DNA from: Clostridiaceae bacterium
Lineage (GTDB): Bacteria; Bacillota; Clostridia; Saccharofermentanales; UBA5734
Assembly: GCA_012522285.1 (NCBI GenBank)
Contig: JAAYKS010000108.1
Coordinates: 1-27,143, forward strand
Direction of reading: 5' to 3'
Length of the DNA stretch: 27,143 bases
Below, piece after piece: positions 16,142 to 24,214 of the stretch. Position numbers and translations under genes: made by a program. The notes under the pieces are model-generated. The model did no database searches, had not been told where the DNA came from, and worked only from the letters and a program-made list of their open reading frames with translations. Position 1 is the first letter of the stretch; every line of letters begins with the position of its first letter.

Positions 16142-16858
16142 ATGTCCTGGGCCTGGAACCCCTGGCACGGCTGCCACAAGATCAGCCCCGGCTGCGCGCA
16201 CTGCTACGTGTACCGCCACGACGCGAGATACGAGCGGGATGCTGCCGACGTGCGCAAAAACGCGGACTTCGGGCTGCCGGTACGCCGGGATCGAAGCGGC
16301 CATTTCAAAATTCCGCCGGGCGAATTGGTCTATACCTGCTTTACGTCGGATTTTTTTCTTGAAGATGCGGATGCGTGGCGCAAAGAGGCCTGGGACATGA
16401 TCCGTATGCGCGACGATCTGTCTTTTTTTCTGATCACCAAACGGATTCACCGGTTTGCGGTGAATCTGCCCGCAGACTGGGGGGAGGGGTACCCGCATGT
16501 GTCGATCGCGACGACGGTCGAAAACCAGGACCGCGTGGATTTCCGGATGCCATTGTATCTTGTCGCGCCGATCCGGCACAAAAGCATCGTCTGCGAGCCG
16601 TTGCTTGAGAGAATCGACCTGACTCCCTATTTGTCCGACGAGATCGAACACGTGACGGTCGGCGGCGAGTCGGGAAATGAAGCACGGCTGTGCCGTTACG
16701 AGTGGGTACTGGACATCCGGGAGCAGTGCAGGCAGCGAGGCATCCCGTTCCATTTCAAGCAGACTGGAGCGTTGTTCGAAAAAGACGGCTACACCTACCG
16801 TGTCCCCCGCGAACACCAGCACAAGCAAGCTCAAAAAGCCGGGATCAATCTGCCCTAA
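16142..16858 (+). CDS. DUF5131 family (phage Gp37/Gp68-like) protein
   Basis: A 238-residue protein beginning MSWAWNPWHGCHKISPGC, the signature opening of the Gp37/Gp68 (DUF5131) family. Three cysteines (11, 18 and 21, CX6CX2C) in HGCHKISPGCAHCYVYRH may hold an iron-sulfur cluster like that of radical SAM proteins. Later segments such as VYTCFTSDFF, LSFFLITKRIHRF, HVSIATTVENQ and HVTVGGESG fit a TIM-barrel layout. The function is unknown; a radical SAM reaction is plausible. The ATG at 16142 has AAAGG 8 bases upstream and is preferred to an in-frame GTG 15 bases earlier. Homologues occur on phages and in chromosomes. No other phage gene is near, so it looks like a stand-alone chromosomal copy. 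Confidence 0.82.
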   Translation: MSWAWNPWHGCHKISPGCAHCYVYRHDARYERDAADVRKNADFGLPVRRDRSGHFKIPPGELVYTCFTSDFFLEDADAWRKEAWDMIRMRDDLSFFLITKRIHRFAVNLPADWGEGYPHVSIATTVENQDRVDFRMPLYLVAPIRHKSIVCEPLLERIDLTPYLSDEIEHVTVGGESGNEARLCRYEWVLDIREQCRQRGIPFHFKQTGALFEKDGYTYRVPREHQHKQAQKAGINLP

Positions 16859-16887
16859 CGTTTAAAATACACAAGATGCGTTTCGGT

Positions 16888-18177
16888 TCATTCCTTCTCC
16901 CGCAAGGACGATTCCGGCAAGGACACCTGCTGTCGCCGGGCATGCCATTTTTCCACCAGCAGGGAAACGAACCAGCCTGCCGCGGGATGGACCGTCAGGC
17001 CAACTGCGACACAAATCGCCGCCGTTCCCCGGTCGGAGCCGGTGCGGAGGGTCGCCAGACCTGTTTCCAGCAAGGGAAGGTAGATGCCAAAGAGCAGGAC
17101 CATCCACAACAGCGGGGGAAAGACCGCCAGGTCAATAGGAAACCCCAACAACCCTGCCGTGACGCCAAAAAGCCCCAACCACAACGCGCTGCGGCGGAGT
17201 GGCCCGCGTACGACACCCAGCGGAATCATAAAGCTCCGCCAGACCGCCGCGGTCTGCGCACCCCCGAGCAGGACACCTGCCAGATTCCGGACCCCAACCA
17301 GATATGCGGTCTTGCGAAAATCGATGGTCGGCACGGTTCCGGTATCGCCACTGTGCCCCTGCAGGACCGCCTGCACGGCCAATGCGTCGATCGGCCACAT
17401 CACGAGAGCCAAAAGAACAAACGGCACTGCGCGCAAAAATCCTTGCCACTCCATGCCCCACCCGATCCCCCACAGTTCCTGCCACCAACGCGCCGGGTCG
17501 ACGATCGGCAACCCGACCCCCGTGGACCATTCAGGGAAATGGCCGAAAAGGAAGGCAAGGAGCAGGGCAGTGACAGCGCAGACCGGAATTGTCAGCCACC
17601 GTGCATGGAGCCGCTTGAGCGAGATTGACCAGGCGATGCCGGCGGTCAGCAACAACAGGGCAGGCAGGGTACCGTTTTCCGAGGCGGCCCACCGGTGAAG
17701 GCCCAAAAGACCACTCTGAAAACCCATGAGTGAAAACAACACCAGGATGCCCCCGCGCGTTCCGGGACCGTTGAGCCGCATGAGGCGGTCCTGCCAGCCG
17801 AGCAACGCGGTCAGCAACCCCGCCACGCCGGCGAGCAGCCCGAACGACAAGGGATGCACCCCGGCGGCTGCCATCGCAGGGACCAGCGCAATCAGCGGAG
17901 CGAGCGTGCCGGGAGGGCCGGCCGGTACCCGCAGGGCAACCGTCACGACGAGGGTCAGCACACTCGCAAGAATCAGTTCGAGTCGCACATTTTCCCGGAC
18001 AAACGTCGGATCCAAAATGCCGAGAGCAGACGCCCAGGCAGAAGCGAAAGCGGCGACCAACGCAATCTTGCCGATCACGCCGGACAGGGCGGGGATCAGG
18101 CTTTTGATCTTTCCGCTCCGTTTATCCGTCGAATCGGAAGGTTGGGTAGAGCAAGAAGAAGAGCAGGGTTTAGTCAT
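16888..18177 (-). CDS. Polytopic membrane transporter, SulP/NCS2-like architecture
   Basis: A 429-residue protein with about 11-13 hydrophobic segments from residue 30 to 410 and polar ends. ALRVPAGPPGTLAPLIALVPAMAAAGVHP (about 82-110) resembles the half-helix region that binds substrate in SulP and NCS2 anion or nucleobase carriers. LNGPGTRGGILVLFSLMGFQ supports a 7+7 inverted-repeat transporter. It may belong to a small DUF3360-like branch, but I cannot fix the family or substrate. A 25-residue Ser/Cys/Thr/Lys-rich N-terminus precedes the first membrane segment. The AGGA binding site before the ATG at 18177 is inside a perfect inverted repeat. It ends 29 bases from the convergent DUF5131 gene. 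Confidence 0.6.
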   Translation of the reverse strand: MTKPCSSSCSTQPSDSTDKRSGKIKSLIPALSGVIGKIALVAAFASAWASALGILDPTFVRENVRLELILASVLTLVVTVALRVPAGPPGTLAPLIALVPAMAAAGVHPLSFGLLAGVAGLLTALLGWQDRLMRLNGPGTRGGILVLFSLMGFQSGLLGLHRWAASENGTLPALLLLTAGIAWSISLKRLHARWLTIPVCAVTALLLAFLFGHFPEWSTGVGLPIVDPARWWQELWGIGWGMEWQGFLRAVPFVLLALVMWPIDALAVQAVLQGHSGDTGTVPTIDFRKTAYLVGVRNLAGVLLGGAQTAAVWRSFMIPLGVVRGPLRRSALWLGLFGVTAGLLGFPIDLAVFPPLLWMVLLFGIYLPLLETGLATLRTGSDRGTAAICVAVGLTVHPAAGWFVSLLVEKWHARRQQVSLPESSLREKE

Positions 18178-18202
18178 GCATGAATCCTTTCTGATTCATG
18201 CA
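18177..18202. promoter_or_regulatory. Perfect 10-bp inverted repeat over the transporter's translation start
   Basis: TGCATGAATC and GATTCATGCA are perfect arms around CTTTCT. In the mRNA the stem would end one or two bases before the ATG, with the AAGGA binding site in the loop and stem, so folding should limit initiation. It could equally be a protein-binding operator. Confidence 0.55.
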
Positions 18203-18300
18203 AAAATACCAGTATATTGAGTGAAAATCAAGCGATATTCGATAATAATTGCATATTCGTCATTCGGTTTATGCAAATCCTACCAAAACGCTCATGCAAA
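18198..18300 (+). repeat. Three direct copies of ATGCAAA in an AT-rich gap
   Basis: ATGCAAA occurs at 18198-18204, 18271-18277 and 18294-18300 in the AT-rich stretch between the transporter and DUF6054 genes. This gap is far less GC-rich than the surrounding DNA and should hold the transporter's promoter. A minus-strand TATACT near 18212-18217 is a candidate -10 box with no good -35. Confidence 0.35.
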
Positions 18301-18306
18301 ACACAC

Positions 18307-18651
18307 TCAATGCCGGAACCCAATCTCATCGAGGATCCGCTCCACCGTGCCGACAAAACTGTCTTCGGCCCCCCAGGAAAACGAAAAAAGCGCTCCTTGC
18401 CCACCGCCCGATCCGATGGCGTCCACCTGGACCTGACCGCCCTGACCTGAGACCACCACCGTCAGGCTGGCCCGGTTGGACGCACGCATAAAGTACTTTT
18501 CAAACACCATCACAACCACTGTGCCTTCACCCAGTCTCCGCTGGACACGGTCAATCAGCGAGCAGCTGAGTCCGCTCGACTCAATACGGTCTGCCAGCAG
18601 AGAAGCGATCTGCGTCGCGTCACCGTTTCCGTAGCGTGTTGCTTTTGCCAT
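18307..18651 (-). CDS. DUF6054-family protein
   Basis: A 114-residue soluble protein. The core VVMVFEKYFMRASNRASLTVVVSG (about 46-69), the stretch VDAIGSGGGQGALFSFSWGAEDSFV and a C-terminal helix VERILDEIGF match my memory of DUF6054, a small family in Clostridia. The function is unknown. The predicted fold is alpha/beta with a glycine-rich turn. The ATG at 18651 follows AGGAGG. It starts 21 bases after the metallopeptidase gene and is the last gene of the MscS operon. Confidence 0.7.
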   Translation of the reverse strand: MAKATRYGNGDATQIASLLADRIESSGLSCSLIDRVQRRLGEGTVVVMVFEKYFMRASNRASLTVVVSGQGGQVQVDAIGSGGGQGALFSFSWGAEDSFVGTVERILDEIGFRH

Positions 18652-18672
18652 GGGGGTCCTCCTGTCGATACT

Positions 18673-19734
18673 TTAGTGCAGGTAAGCCCGCACCCGTGTG
18701 CGCGAGCCCGGTTGCAGTTCGGCCAGCACGGGGCCCTGCAGAAACAGTGGGTCATTGGATCCTGCCGGTGTCAGCATCAAAAAATGCGTCCCAAGAATGG
18801 CATCCCCGAGGCGGATGGTGTTCATGGGGTCGAACCCGGCCAGGGAAAAGTCTCCTTCGATCCGCTGGGAATGGCTGTCCTGAAATGACGCAAAGGCACG
18901 GACACGTTCTTCGCGGAGAGATTGCGCCAGGCGGGCGACCTCGCCATCCGGATCTGCCTCATCGGAGCTTGCGGGCCGGATATCCGCACTCAAGAGTTCG
19001 AACAAGGTCTCCTGAACCGCACCGATGTCGTGCCCGACCGGCCGACCGGCCTCCTCGCAAACCAAGGCGAACACTGCCCCGGTGGTATACGTCATGCGCC
19101 GCACGTCAAACAATCGGGTCCCCGGATCGGTCAATATCGTCAGATGGTGTTCGATCCGGGCCATTGCTTTGTCCGGCGCGATCCGCTCCAGCGTCCGGAT
19201 GCCGATGTATTCGGCCAGCCCTTCATGCGTTTCAGACAAAAACTCGCTGCGCGCGGCGTCGCCAAAGAGAGAGACGCGGTCTTTGCGGTATGCCATGAAC
19301 CGTTCGAGCCGTTCTCGTTTCCGCGAAAAGGAGGTGGATCGGTAGGCTTCCGCCAGCATCTTGTTTTCCAGGGCTCTGCGACGGAAGATCTCCACATCGA
19401 CCGAGTCCTCCAAAAAATCCAGCACCATCGGTTGGCGCAGGTCCTTCCGGATTTGTTGAAACGCGTGGAACATCTCGTGGACAAGTCCGGCGGCCAGCGT
19501 GTCCCGGTCTTCATGTTCGGGATCCGGCACCTGCCAGATTGCCACTTGGTTCCCCTCAAACGTAATCGCAGTGTTGCCCAAAAAGCGGTTGTCGTGCGGG
19601 AGGATGCGGTCACCCGGGAGCCATACGCCGGTCTGATTGTACAAAGCAAACGGCAGGCGAGCAAAGCCCGGCCACAAGCTTCCAAATGCGATCCGATCGA
19701 GGATGCCCTCCATCTCCCGGTACAGCGCTCTCAT
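18673..19734 (-). CDS. Predicted zinc metallopeptidase with HExxH motif
   Basis: A 353-residue protein started at the ATG at 19734, which overlaps the TGA of the kinase gene as ATGA. The motif HEMFH (His86, Glu87, His90) is in the helix GLVHEMFHAFQQIRK. Downstream, SETHEGLAEYIGIRTLERI (from about 167) supplies a Glu (171 or 175) in the position of the third zinc ligand of gluzincins. The N-terminal region has strands GVWLPGDRILPHDN and TAITFEGNQVAIWQVPD. The last 70 residues (DFSLAGFDPMNTIRLGDAIL onward) look like a separate beta-rich domain. There is no signal peptide or membrane segment, so it should be cytoplasmic. I do not recognise a named family. The coupling to an APH-type kinase is unusual. 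Confidence 0.72.
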   Translation of the reverse strand: MRALYREMEGILDRIAFGSLWPGFARLPFALYNQTGVWLPGDRILPHDNRFLGNTAITFEGNQVAIWQVPDPEHEDRDTLAAGLVHEMFHAFQQIRKDLRQPMVLDFLEDSVDVEIFRRRALENKMLAEAYRSTSFSRKRERLERFMAYRKDRVSLFGDAARSEFLSETHEGLAEYIGIRTLERIAPDKAMARIEHHLTILTDPGTRLFDVRRMTYTTGAVFALVCEEAGRPVGHDIGAVQETLFELLSADIRPASSDEADPDGEVARLAQSLREERVRAFASFQDSHSQRIEGDFSLAGFDPMNTIRLGDAILGTHFLMLTPAGSNDPLFLQGPVLAELQPGSRTRVRAYLH

Positions 19735-20546
19735 CCCTGTCCCCCGTCCAGAAATCTGCGTACGATCTTGCGGTTGACCCCTGTCTCCCCCGGCAGCGCA
19801 AGCCACAACCGCGACGCCGCGACCAACACGCGCCACCCCTGGATCGGAAGTTCGTCCACCCCAGCCAGCGTTCGATATCGTGCGACATATGCGGCTCCCA
19901 CCGCTTCGCGGGCCGCATTCATAGCGTGCCCGGTTTCCGACGGAGTGTCCGGGGGGAGTGCCCGGCTTTCGAACACGAGCATCGTGCGCGCGACATCCGC
20001 CCACGGATTGCCGGCCGTCGCGTCGCACCAGTCGATCACGACATCCCCTCCGGGTGTGCGCAAGATGTTGTCCGGATGAAAATCATTGTGGCAAAACCGG
20101 TTTCCGGTCTCCTGCGCGGCAAGCAATGCGAGCAGACGGTCGATTTCCTCCGGGCGAAGGTCCGGGGCGCGCCGAATTCGGGCTTCCAACCAGTCGGTCA
20201 ACGATGTCAATCCGGTATCGATCCGATTTTTGTGGATGGAAAAATGCAATGTCGCCATCTCCGCACCGACTGACTCGACAGATGCGGCGCCACTCAGTAA
20301 AGCCAAAATCAGGCTTTGACCTGAGACCCGGTCCATTATGATCGCCGGCTGTCCGTCCCATGTCGTGACCTCGTATATCCTCGGCACGGGCAGACCGCAC
20401 GCAAGCGCCAGACGAGTGTTCTCCGCCTCACGATCGATCGCGGGATTGTCCGCGTGGGTATGGAACACCTTGGCGACGCGGTCCGGGCCGCAAGCATACA
20501 CCGTTGCATCGGCTCCCCGGCCGACCACAGTTGGATCAATCCGCAT
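19731..20546 (-). CDS. APH-type small-molecule kinase (aminoglycoside phosphotransferase family)
   Basis: A 271-residue protein with the APH/choline-kinase fold. It has a Gly-rich loop VGRGADATVYAC (about 8-19), the ATP-binding Lys in VAKVF (Lys26) and an acidic helix residue (Glu40 or Glu42). The catalytic loop is FCHNDFHPDNIL (Asp155, Asn160) and the metal-binding Asp is in VVIDWCDA (Asp172). The family phosphorylates aminoglycosides, homoserine, choline, sugars and others, so resistance should not be assumed. The ATG at 20546 has GGAG just upstream and overlaps the end of the MscS gene by 11 bases; its own end overlaps the metallopeptidase start by 4. Three successive overlapping frames suggest linked function or strict co-expression. 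Confidence 0.85.
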   Translation of the reverse strand: MRIDPTVVGRGADATVYACGPDRVAKVFHTHADNPAIDREAENTRLALACGLPVPRIYEVTTWDGQPAIIMDRVSGQSLILALLSGAASVESVGAEMATLHFSIHKNRIDTGLTSLTDWLEARIRRAPDLRPEEIDRLLALLAAQETGNRFCHNDFHPDNILRTPGGDVVIDWCDATAGNPWADVARTMLVFESRALPPDTPSETGHAMNAAREAVGAAYVARYRTLAGVDELPIQGWRVLVAASRLWLALPGETGVNRKIVRRFLDGGQG

Positions 20547-21627
20547 GGCGCTCCTCTGTCTGCTGCTCCGATCCATCCCGCACCGTTTCCTGGTACAGGG
20601 AGATCGAAGGGAGCGCCATGGAGATTTCCATCTCCCGAGCCATGTTCAGGATCGCGAGGTTGATCTTTTCCCGCACCCGCAACATCTCTGCGTAGTCCGG
20701 GTTGGTGCGATAGGCAATAAACACTTCAAGTGAGGAAGCCGCGAACTTTTCGAACGCGACCAGCACGCTGTCCGGTTCCACTTCGGGATCCTCGTTCAAC
20801 AGGGTTTTGACCCCTTCCACAAACGCGGCGACCGCTGCGGCCGGCGTCGCATATACGAGCCCGATATGGAATGCCACGCGACGTGAACTGCGCAATGCGC
20901 CGTTGGAGACGATGCTCGAAGCCAGCTTGCTGTTTGGAACAGAAAGGATGGATTGATCGATCACGCGGATTTTGGTGCTTCGCAGTCCCACCGCGACCAC
21001 TGTACCGGCGAAGCCGTCAAACTCCACCCAATCCCCGATTTCAAACGGTTTGTCCACCATGATCGCGATGCTGCCGAATAGATTGGATGCGGTGTCCTGA
21101 GCCGCCAGCGCGAGCGCGAGCCCGCCGATGCCAAGTCCGGCCACCAATCCGGATATATCCGTCACCCAGCGAGAGAGTACCGCAAAGATGGCAAAGACGA
21201 ATACCATCGCTTTGAGCGCGATGGTAATGTAGTTGGCGGCGTTCGCGTCCACCTTGCCGGGCGCTGCGCGTTCGGGATCCAGCAGCAGGCTTGCGACCAG
21301 ACCCGCAGCGGCATACAGCGTCCAAAACGCAGCCAGCAAAAACAGGGTGGACAGCACATTGGCCGCCACTCTTTCATAAGGAGCGGGGATCGACAACAAA
21401 GGCAACACCGCACGTGCGGTGCCCGCCAAAAAGAAAAAGGAAAGTGGACGCAAAAGCGCGGATCGAACCCGTGTGTACCGGTCGGCGTTTCGGCGGCGCA
21501 GTCTTGCGAACAAGATCCGGACCGTCAGCTTTGCCAACGGAGTACGAAGAAAGAGAAGCGCAACCACGAAGGCGACGGCGACCAGACGAGGTGCGAGAAC
21601 GGTCCATTCAAAGAAATCGGGCGGCAT
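20536..21627 (-). CDS. MscS-family mechanosensitive ion channel
   Basis: A 363-residue membrane protein. Hydrophobic helices are at about 10-30, 60-80, 90-115 and 135-152. The pore-lining helix and adjoining motif are GLVAGLGIGGLALALAAQDTASNLFGSIAIMVDKPFEIGDWV (about 160-201). The beta domain GFAGTVVAVGLRSTKIRVID and a C-terminal alpha/beta domain follow. This is the standard MscS layout with one or two extra N-terminal helices, as in YnaI-type channels. It releases solutes on osmotic down-shock. The start has CCGGAGG 8 bases upstream and a plausible promoter. It heads the operon of kinase, peptidase and DUF6054. Confidence 0.92.
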   Translation of the reverse strand: MPPDFFEWTVLAPRLVAVAFVVALLFLRTPLAKLTVRILFARLRRRNADRYTRVRSALLRPLSFFFLAGTARAVLPLLSIPAPYERVAANVLSTLFLLAAFWTLYAAAGLVASLLLDPERAAPGKVDANAANYITIALKAMVFVFAIFAVLSRWVTDISGLVAGLGIGGLALALAAQDTASNLFGSIAIMVDKPFEIGDWVEFDGFAGTVVAVGLRSTKIRVIDQSILSVPNSKLASSIVSNGALRSSRRVAFHIGLVYATPAAAVAAFVEGVKTLLNEDPEVEPDSVLVAFEKFAASSLEVFIAYRTNPDYAEMLRVREKINLAILNMAREMEISMALPSISLYQETVRDGSEQQTEERHAD

Positions 21628-21678
21628 GATGCATTCCTCCGGAAACTGGTTGTTTCATAGGCTTTCGCCAACGAAACC

Positions 21679-21707
21679 ATTGTATACCACCGATCCCGGA
21701 ACACCAA
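21679..21707 (-). promoter_or_regulatory. Probable promoter of the MscS operon
   Basis: On the minus strand TTGGTG (21702-21707) and TACAAT (21679-21684) are separated by exactly 17 bases. They lie about 52-80 bases before the MscS start, in a 106-base gap with no other apparent function. Confidence 0.45.
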
Positions 21708-21733
21708 AATCGAAACGGTTACGGCGATCCCTT

Positions 21734-23440
21734 CTACGCCCTGATCCGAACCTCAAAGCATCCGTCCGGATCAGGTCGGATCCGGACCTCGCGCGCTCCA
21801 AACCCGCCAGTGAGGAAAAAGATGTGTGCGGGATCCGGTTCCGCGTTCGGACTCTCGACGATTGCCCCCTCGGCGATGATGGGAAGCACAAAGACGGCGT
21901 CGTCAAAGCGTCCTTCCATCTTGCCCAGGATCTCGACGCTGTTCGCGGTAAACCGGTAGGACAGTCGGCAGGTCGCGGGAGGATCGGCAGGGACTTGCTC
22001 CAGATCGACCAACGAGGCATCAACCTGCATCGACACGGCCCCCGGGGATTGCTCCGCCCGGATGTCCGCCCGGGTGTCGTAACACTGCGCGTAACGCCGC
22101 TTGCCGGACAGGCGCTCCACCCGAGGGGTAAGCGGTCGGTGCCGAGCCCGATTGAGCGGAAGCTGCATGTTGAGTGGCTCGACCAGCCGGTAGTCCACAA
22201 CAGATGAGGCGATGACCGGGCCAAGTCGTCGATGCCACAGCAAGGTCAGGGTGCCGCCGGTCGCATGCCCCGCGTCGATGCCAAAATCGTAGCCTGTCAC
22301 TGTCGCATGCCAATCCCCCACCGCGATTTTCCAGGTATCTATTTCCGGATAATGACGGAGCGGCGCGGGATGGTCGCAGGGCAACGGGACAGCCGGCCCT
22401 TCGCCGCCATCTTTTGCCCCGCATTCCAGCGCCGCGGCAAGCGCGTTCGCGTGGGTGATCGTGTGGTGCACACAAGGGGGTTCCCCGTGTGAGTGATAGT
22501 GCAGGCCGCCGTGCAGCAGGCCGTCATGAGTACAAGCCGCCAGCAGGCGTGTATTGCGCAGGGCAGCCTCCGCAAAGGCGGGGTGCAGATCGCACAGAAC
22601 CGCATAGGCACCCTGACAGCCGTCCGACGTCCGGCTGCCCCAGTAAGTCCACTTGTTGTTCCGCGAGCCGAACGAGTTGTCCCATCCCCCGTCCGGGATC
22701 ATGAACTCCAATTGGCGCAGCAGGATATCGGTCAAGCGTGTCAACAAACCATCTTCTCCCGACTCCCGCGCGTAGAGGACCAAAGCGGGCAGGGATTCTT
22801 CCGCGTTGTAGCCGATGTCAACCGGACGGCAACCTCGAGGGGTCAGCGCCTCCCTGGGACGACCCTCTCCCCACAACAATCCCTCCGGCGTGAAATGCGC
22901 CATCGAGTATGCCGCCAATCGGCGGGCGCGGGCGATGTAGTCCGGTCTGTCGAACTTCCGTCCCAGAAGTGCCATCGCCGCGGCGTTGGAAACCGGATAG
23001 TTGATGTTGGTGGGATAGTCTTCGTCGATCGTCTCATACAGCCATGACCCCATCCAGGCCAGACGGGCTTCCCATTGTCCGCGCACAGCTGGCGGGAGCA
23101 GATGACCGTACCGGTCCAGCGCTTCGCACAACCCGATCGCGGAAAACACCGTGATCCCTCGCCACTCACTGTTGGGGTCGTTGTACAGACTCCCGTCGTC
23201 GCACAGCATGTTCGCCTGCCAGTCAAACAACCGCATCGCCGCTGTCAGATAGCGCGGATCGCCCGTCCGGTCCGCCAGTAGCATCAAAGGCCGGATCGCA
23301 TTGTCCGCCCGTCCGTGCATGATCTTGCAGGCCGGACAGAGGATGCCGCCGTCCAGCCGGGGATCGCCGGTGCCATACATCTGGAGAGAGACCAGGCGGT
23401 CGCACCAGGTGGTCAGAAGGTCAAGATACAGGTTCGCCAT
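21734..23440 (-). CDS. Six-hairpin glycosidase-like protein (putative glycan hydrolase or lyase)
   Basis: A 568-residue cytoplasmic protein. Residues 1-330 show repeated helical hairpins, e.g. ADNAIRPLMLLADRTGDPRYLTAAMRLFDW, NYPVSNAAAMALLGRKFDRPDYIARARRLA and YNAEESLPALVLYARESGEDGLL. This spacing is typical of an (alpha/alpha)6 toroid. The C-terminal 200 residues are beta-rich (TWKIAVGDWHATVTGYDF, SVEILGKMEGRFDDAVFVL). Together this resembles heparinase- or unsaturated-glucuronyl-hydrolase-like enzymes, but no catalytic motif is certain and no CAZy family is assigned. A CPACKIMHGR motif near 35-44 could bind metal. It is a single-gene unit, divergent from the HD-domain gene. Confidence 0.55.
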   Translation of the reverse strand: MANLYLDLLTTWCDRLVSLQMYGTGDPRLDGGILCPACKIMHGRADNAIRPLMLLADRTGDPRYLTAAMRLFDWQANMLCDDGSLYNDPNSEWRGITVFSAIGLCEALDRYGHLLPPAVRGQWEARLAWMGSWLYETIDEDYPTNINYPVSNAAAMALLGRKFDRPDYIARARRLAAYSMAHFTPEGLLWGEGRPREALTPRGCRPVDIGYNAEESLPALVLYARESGEDGLLTRLTDILLRQLEFMIPDGGWDNSFGSRNNKWTYWGSRTSDGCQGAYAVLCDLHPAFAEAALRNTRLLAACTHDGLLHGGLHYHSHGEPPCVHHTITHANALAAALECGAKDGGEGPAVPLPCDHPAPLRHYPEIDTWKIAVGDWHATVTGYDFGIDAGHATGGTLTLLWHRRLGPVIASSVVDYRLVEPLNMQLPLNRARHRPLTPRVERLSGKRRYAQCYDTRADIRAEQSPGAVSMQVDASLVDLEQVPADPPATCRLSYRFTANSVEILGKMEGRFDDAVFVLPIIAEGAIVESPNAEPDPAHIFFLTGGFGAREVRIRPDPDGCFEVRIRA

Positions 23441-23514
23441 GGGAAAGGTCCTCCGTTAAGGCGTCTTGGATTGTGTCCCCGATTGTACCTTTTCCGGATG
23501 TCGGGCGACATGTG

Positions 23515-23520
23515 TATACT
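23515..23520 (+). promoter_or_regulatory. Candidate -10 box for the HD-domain/phospholipase-C-like unit
   Basis: TATACT lies 63 bases before the HD-domain start at 23584 in the 143-base divergent gap. The sequence 17 bases upstream (TTCCGG) is a poor -35 match, so the call is tentative. Confidence 0.3.
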
Positions 23521-23583
23521 CTGAAGAGGCAGTCGTTTTGCCATCACATTGAATGGGATCCCATCTTCAGGAGGAACCGCCAC

Positions 23584-24195
23584 ATGACAAACCCCCTTTG
23601 TCCCGACCGCAAAGAAGCGGATCGGCTGTTGACATGGGCCGGCACTCAGAACCCCGGACTTTGGGTGGATCACTGCAGAGTCGTGGCGCGTGTGGCGGAA
23701 ACCGTCGCCCGCTGGTGCGGGATGGATGGAGACCGCGCTTATGCACTGGGACTGCTCCACGACACCGGACGATATGAAGGCGTCAGCGACCTGCACCACG
23801 TGATCGCGGGCTACGCGCTGCTATGCGAAAATGGATACAGGGACGCCGCCAGGATCTGTCTGACCCATTCGTTCTCCTATCCGGATCTGCGTGCCTATTT
23901 GGGAAAACAGGACTGCTCCGAGGAAGAACTTGCCTTTCTACGGACTTTCCTGGAAACAGCCGAATACGACGACGAGGATCGGCTCATCCAGCTGGGGGAC
24001 GCGCTGGGGTCCGCGCACGGAGTCGTCCTGCTCGACATCCGTCTGCTGGATGTCATCCGTCGACACGGATTCGCGGAACTGGGTCAAAAGAAAATCGAAA
24101 CGGTGTTTGCGATTAAAGCACATTTTGATCGGCTTGCCGGTCTCAATATCTATACGTTATTTTCGGATGAAATCCAGACCAACTGCTTCGGCTAA
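23584..24195 (+). CDS. HD-domain phosphohydrolase
   Basis: A 203-residue protein with the HD fold, a metal-dependent phosphohydrolase that usually acts on nucleotides or their derivatives. The metal ligands are visible: His30 in WVDHCRVVARVAETVARWCG, the HD pair in GLLHDTGRYEG (His59, Asp60), a following His in LHHVIAGY (71-72) and a His in CLTHSFSYP (95). A late Asp occurs in the DDEDRLIQLGDAL stretch. The length is short, with no partner domain. The ATG at 23584 follows AGGAGG; an in-frame start 111 bases upstream is excluded because it crosses the promoter region. It is followed after 19 bases by the phospholipase-C-like gene. The substrate is unknown. Confidence 0.85.
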   Translation: MTNPLCPDRKEADRLLTWAGTQNPGLWVDHCRVVARVAETVARWCGMDGDRAYALGLLHDTGRYEGVSDLHHVIAGYALLCENGYRDAARICLTHSFSYPDLRAYLGKQDCSEEELAFLRTFLETAEYDDEDRLIQLGDALGSAHGVVLLDIRLLDVIRRHGFAELGQKKIETVFAIKAHFDRLAGLNIYTLFSDEIQTNCFG

Positions 24196-24214
24196 CCTCA
24201 CGGGGGAGGCGCGT

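Noticed and set aside
18922..20079. 385-codon open frame on the plus strand
   Set aside because: It lies opposite the HExxH peptidase and kinase genes, which have catalytic motifs and coupled starts.
19731..20546. Aminoglycoside resistance gene
   Set aside because: The kinase fold is clear, but APH-family kinases act on many substrates. Nothing in the sequence or neighbourhood points to an antibiotic.
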